DNA of 64,000 bases from Pseudomonas sp. dw_358. Lineage in GTDB: Bacteria; Pseudomonadota; Gammaproteobacteria; Pseudomonadales; Pseudomonadaceae. The number at the start of each line of letters is the position of its first letter. Position 1 is the first letter of the stretch. Position numbers and translations under genes: made by a program. This document shows positions 61,505-64,000 of this stretch, in pieces. The notes under the pieces were generated by a model, which was given only the letters and a program-made list of their open reading frames with translations, was not told the origin of the DNA and searched no databases. The DNA lies in contig NZ_JAAVUX010000012.1 in NCBI RefSeq assembly GCF_018449655.1, forward strand, positions 97,536 to 161,535, given 5' to 3'.

Positions 61505-63970
61505 ATGGCCTCGCCAGCCCTCAATCCCCTTGTTCCCCGCCTCGGCAAAGCCGCCGCCATGGTTGCCCTGTTGGGCTTGACCGGTTGCCAGGCCTGGCTG
61601 GACGGCAATGACGCCAGCAGCCTGCCGCCGACCGTCGGCGTACAGCCACTCAAGGGCCTGGCGCAGAATGTTTCGGTGCGGCGCAACAGCCTCGGCATGC
61701 CGCTGATCGAGAGCAACACCTTCCATGACGCGTTGTTCGCCCAGGGCTACATCAACGCCACCGACCGCATCGAGCAGATGGTGCGCATGCGCCTGCTGGC
61801 CCAGGGCCGCCTGGCCGAACTGGATGGCCCCGAAGCCCTCGACGTCGACCGGCTGATGCGCAGCATCAACCTCAAGCGCAGCGCCGAGCAGCTCTACACC
61901 GCCTCATCGCCCCGGCTCAAGCGCTTTTTCGAGGTCTATGCTCGCGGGGTCAACGCCTACCTGTTCCGCTATCGCGACAACCTGCCCAAGGCCTTGGCCG
62001 ACAGCGGCTACCGCCCGGAATACTGGCAGCCGGAGGACTCGGCGCTGGTGTTCAGCCTGATGAGCTTCAACCTCTCGGTGAACCTGCAGGAGGAGATCTC
62101 CTCGCTGGTACTGGCGCAGAAAGTCGGGGCCGACAAGCTTGCCTGGCTGCTGCCCACCTACCCCGACGAGCCGCTGCCGCTGGCCGAAGCCGACAAGCTC
62201 AAGGGCATCAGCCTGACCGGCGTGTTGCCGGGGCTGGCCACGCTTGAGGCCGCCAGTGCACAACTCGCCGCGTTGAGCATGACCGGGGCCAACGACTCCA
62301 CCAACTGGGCCGTCGCGCCGCAACAGGCGCGCTTGGGCAAGAGCCTGCTGGCCAGCGACCTGCAGTTGCCGACACGCCTCCCCGGGCTCTTGAACGCGGT
62401 ACAGATCAGCGCGCCGAAATACCACACGGCGGGCTGGTCCCTGGCGGGCATGCCCGGTGTGCTGAGCGGTTTCAACGGCAAGGTGGCCTGGGCCCTGAGC
62501 GCGGTCAAGGGCGACAACCAGGACCTGTTCCTGGAAAAAATCCGCAGCGAAGGCAACCGTTTGGTGTACCAGGTGGACGGCAAATGGCAGCCGTTGAGCG
62601 CCCACAACGAAACCTATTTCATCAAGGGTCAGAGCCCGTTGCGCGAGGTGGTGTACGAAACCCGCCACGGGCCACTGCTGGACCTCTCGATCAACCACGG
62701 GTCGCCGGCCCTGGGGGGTGATGGCCTGGCGCTGCAACTACCCGATTTCAAGGACGACAAGAGCCTCGACGCGCTGTTCGACCTGTCGCGGGCCGAATCG
62801 GTGGAGAACGCTTCGGACGCCAGCCGCGAGATTCACGCCCTTGCTGCCAATATGGTGTTCGCCGACGCCGCCAACATCGGCTGGCAGGTCACCGGTCGCT
62901 ACCCGAACCGTCGCGACGGGCTGGGCATGATCCCGTCACCAGGCTGGGAGACACAATACGATTGGGACGGTTACGCCGACCCGATGCTGTTCCCCTATGA
63001 CCAGAATCCCACTCAGGGCTGGGTCGGCACGGCCAACCAGCGCACGGTGCCCCATGGCTATGGCATGCAACTGTCCAATGCCTGGGCCGACCCGTCGCGC
63101 AGCGAGCGCCTCGCCCAGCTTGTTACAGCGACCAAGCAGGACAGCCGCAGCACCATCGCCATGCAATACGACCAGACCACGCTGTTCGCGGCCAAGCTCA
63201 AGAAGATGTTCGAGGCCCCCGGCATGGTGCAGCCGCTCAAGCAAGCCATCGAGCGTTTGCCTGACGCCGACCGTGCCAAGGCTCGCGAAGCCTATAGCCG
63301 GCTGATGGCCTTCGATGGCCGGCTCTCGCCAACGTCGGCAGATGCGGCGGTGTACGAACTGTTCTTGCAAGAGAGCGCCCGGCAGATCTTCCTCGACGAG
63401 CTGGGCCCGGAAGACAGCCCGAGCTGGAAAGCCTTCGTTGCCAACGGCCAGCGCTCCTGGTCGGCTCAGGCCGACCATCTGCTGGGCCGGGAGGACAGCC
63501 CATTCTGGGATGACGTGCGCACGCCGCAGAAAGAAGACAAACCCGAGATTCTGGCTCGCAGCCTGGCCGCTGCCATCACCGCCGGCGACAGCCAACTGGG
63601 CGTCGACCGCAAGGCCTGGCAATGGGGCCGACTGCACAGCTACAGCTGGCTCTCGACCCAAGGGCAGCCGGTGCGCGAGGCCGTGGCTGCCGGCGGCGAC
63701 CACAGCACGCTCAATGGCGCAGGCTATGCATGGGGCGCGGGTTTCGGGGTGAGCAACGCCTCATCCTTGCGCATGATCGTCGACTTCGCCCAGGTGGAGC
63801 CGATGATGGTGCAGAACGCCAGCGGCCAGTCCGGCAACCCGGCCAGCCCTGACTACGCCAATGGCATCGAGTCCTGGCTCAAGGCGCAATACGTGCCGAT
63901 CCCGCTGCAGTCGCAGAATTATGACCGGGCCTATGGGGTGAAGCGGTTGATGCTGGTGCCGCAGAAGTAG
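61505..63970 (+). CDS. quiP: Penicillin acylase family protein, QuiP-like
   Basis: An 821-aa Ntn-hydrolase precursor. QuiP-type enzymes cleave long-chain acyl-homoserine lactones. The N-terminus has a lipobox, LLGLTGC (Cys28), so it may be membrane-anchored. The precursor should self-cleave before Ser265 (TGANDSTNWAVA), which becomes the N-terminal nucleophile of the beta chain. Other conserved segments: HTAGWSLAGMPGVLSGFNG, VYETRHGPLLDL and GGDHSTLNGAGYAWGAGFG. AGGAG precedes the ATG. Gene order beside a GST supports orthology with PA1032 (quiP), but the true substrate is not proved. Confidence 0.85.
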   Translation: MASPALNPLVPRLGKAAAMVALLGLTGCQAWLDGNDASSLPPTVGVQPLKGLAQNVSVRRNSLGMPLIESNTFHDALFAQGYINATDRIEQMVRMRLLAQGRLAELDGPEALDVDRLMRSINLKRSAEQLYTASSPRLKRFFEVYARGVNAYLFRYRDNLPKALADSGYRPEYWQPEDSALVFSLMSFNLSVNLQEEISSLVLAQKVGADKLAWLLPTYPDEPLPLAEADKLKGISLTGVLPGLATLEAASAQLAALSMTGANDSTNWAVAPQQARLGKSLLASDLQLPTRLPGLLNAVQISAPKYHTAGWSLAGMPGVLSGFNGKVAWALSAVKGDNQDLFLEKIRSEGNRLVYQVDGKWQPLSAHNETYFIKGQSPLREVVYETRHGPLLDLSINHGSPALGGDGLALQLPDFKDDKSLDALFDLSRAESVENASDASREIHALAANMVFADAANIGWQVTGRYPNRRDGLGMIPSPGWETQYDWDGYADPMLFPYDQNPTQGWVGTANQRTVPHGYGMQLSNAWADPSRSERLAQLVTATKQDSRSTIAMQYDQTTLFAAKLKKMFEAPGMVQPLKQAIERLPDADRAKAREAYSRLMAFDGRLSPTSADAAVYELFLQESARQIFLDELGPEDSPSWKAFVANGQRSWSAQADHLLGREDSPFWDDVRTPQKEDKPEILARSLAAAITAGDSQLGVDRKAWQWGRLHSYSWLSTQGQPVREAVAAGGDHSTLNGAGYAWGAGFGVSNASSLRMIVDFAQVEPMMVQNASGQSGNPASPDYANGIESWLKAQYVPIPLQSQNYDRAYGVKRLMLVPQK

Positions 63971-64000
63971 TGCTGATTCAGTTTGGATTGGCACGCAACC

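Overview
The window is GC-rich, densely coded chromosomal DNA from a Pseudomonas of the fluorescens/putida lineage. The evidence is the gene content and order (hda, purMN, mazG-relA-rlmD-cysM, the gacS region, phoPQ-dctA, pcpS, rapA, livKHMGF, nhaA, pdxH, dinG, a quiP-like acylase), pseudomonad REP-type inverted repeats between convergent genes, and many lipobox signal peptides. I see no rRNA, tRNA, CRISPR array, prophage, integrase, transposase or IS end. The species is not resolved.

Layout. 1-6300: end of a PQQ-type sugar dehydrogenase, two NlpC/P60 lipoproteins, hda, an AI-2E family permease and a DUF2066 protein. 6300-9300: purM-purN-DUF3108 and a 62-aa conserved-looking ORF. 9300-17670 (minus strand): DUF2058, mazG, relA, rlmD, cysM and a PirRS-like two-component pair. 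17800-25960: gacS, a small CxxC protein, a META lipoprotein, a TlpA-like thioredoxin, arsC-wrbA, a Tag-like glycosylase, ttcA, a Yip1 protein and a SprT protein. 26030-34600: dctA behind a consensus sigma54 element, phoQ/phoP behind a consensus PhoP box, pcpS, fadD2, an alpha/beta hydrolase, a MaoC hydratase and two small proteins. 34800-43430: rapA, DUF2288 and the branched-chain amino acid ABC transporter livKHMGF. 43590-49700: lipoproteins, a FAD oxidoreductase, nhaA, pdxH and an OmpA-type lipoprotein. 49800-58220: an EstB-like serine hydrolase, a GH50-like glycosidase, dinG, a collagen-like secreted protein and twin OmpA lipoproteins. 58340-64000: YchJ and other SEC-C proteins, an LEA lipoprotein, a GST and a QuiP-like acylase.

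How the genes work together. Three signalling modules are present: GacS (global post-transcriptional control), the PirRS-like pair without a receptor gene beside it, and PhoPQ. Housekeeping blocks cover purine synthesis, (p)ppGpp synthesis with NTP clean-up (relA-mazG), cysteine synthesis and RNA modification (rlmD, ttcA). Uptake is represented by C4-dicarboxylates (dctA) and branched-chain amino acids (liv). A large share of the proteins are envelope lipoproteins.

I did not find a clearly new multi-gene system. The best leads are regulatory and compositional: the PhoP box directly upstream of phoP with no oprH, a 45-codon ORF that overlaps the phoP start, the sigma54 promoter plus an opposing terminator in the dctA leader, a possible small RNA near 2950-3053, twin OmpA genes with matching 5'-terminal hairpins, a collagen-like exported protein, and an extra GH50-like gene between dinG and the esterase gene. 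Remarks on gene order in P. aeruginosa PAO1 or P. putida KT2440 come from memory and were not checked.
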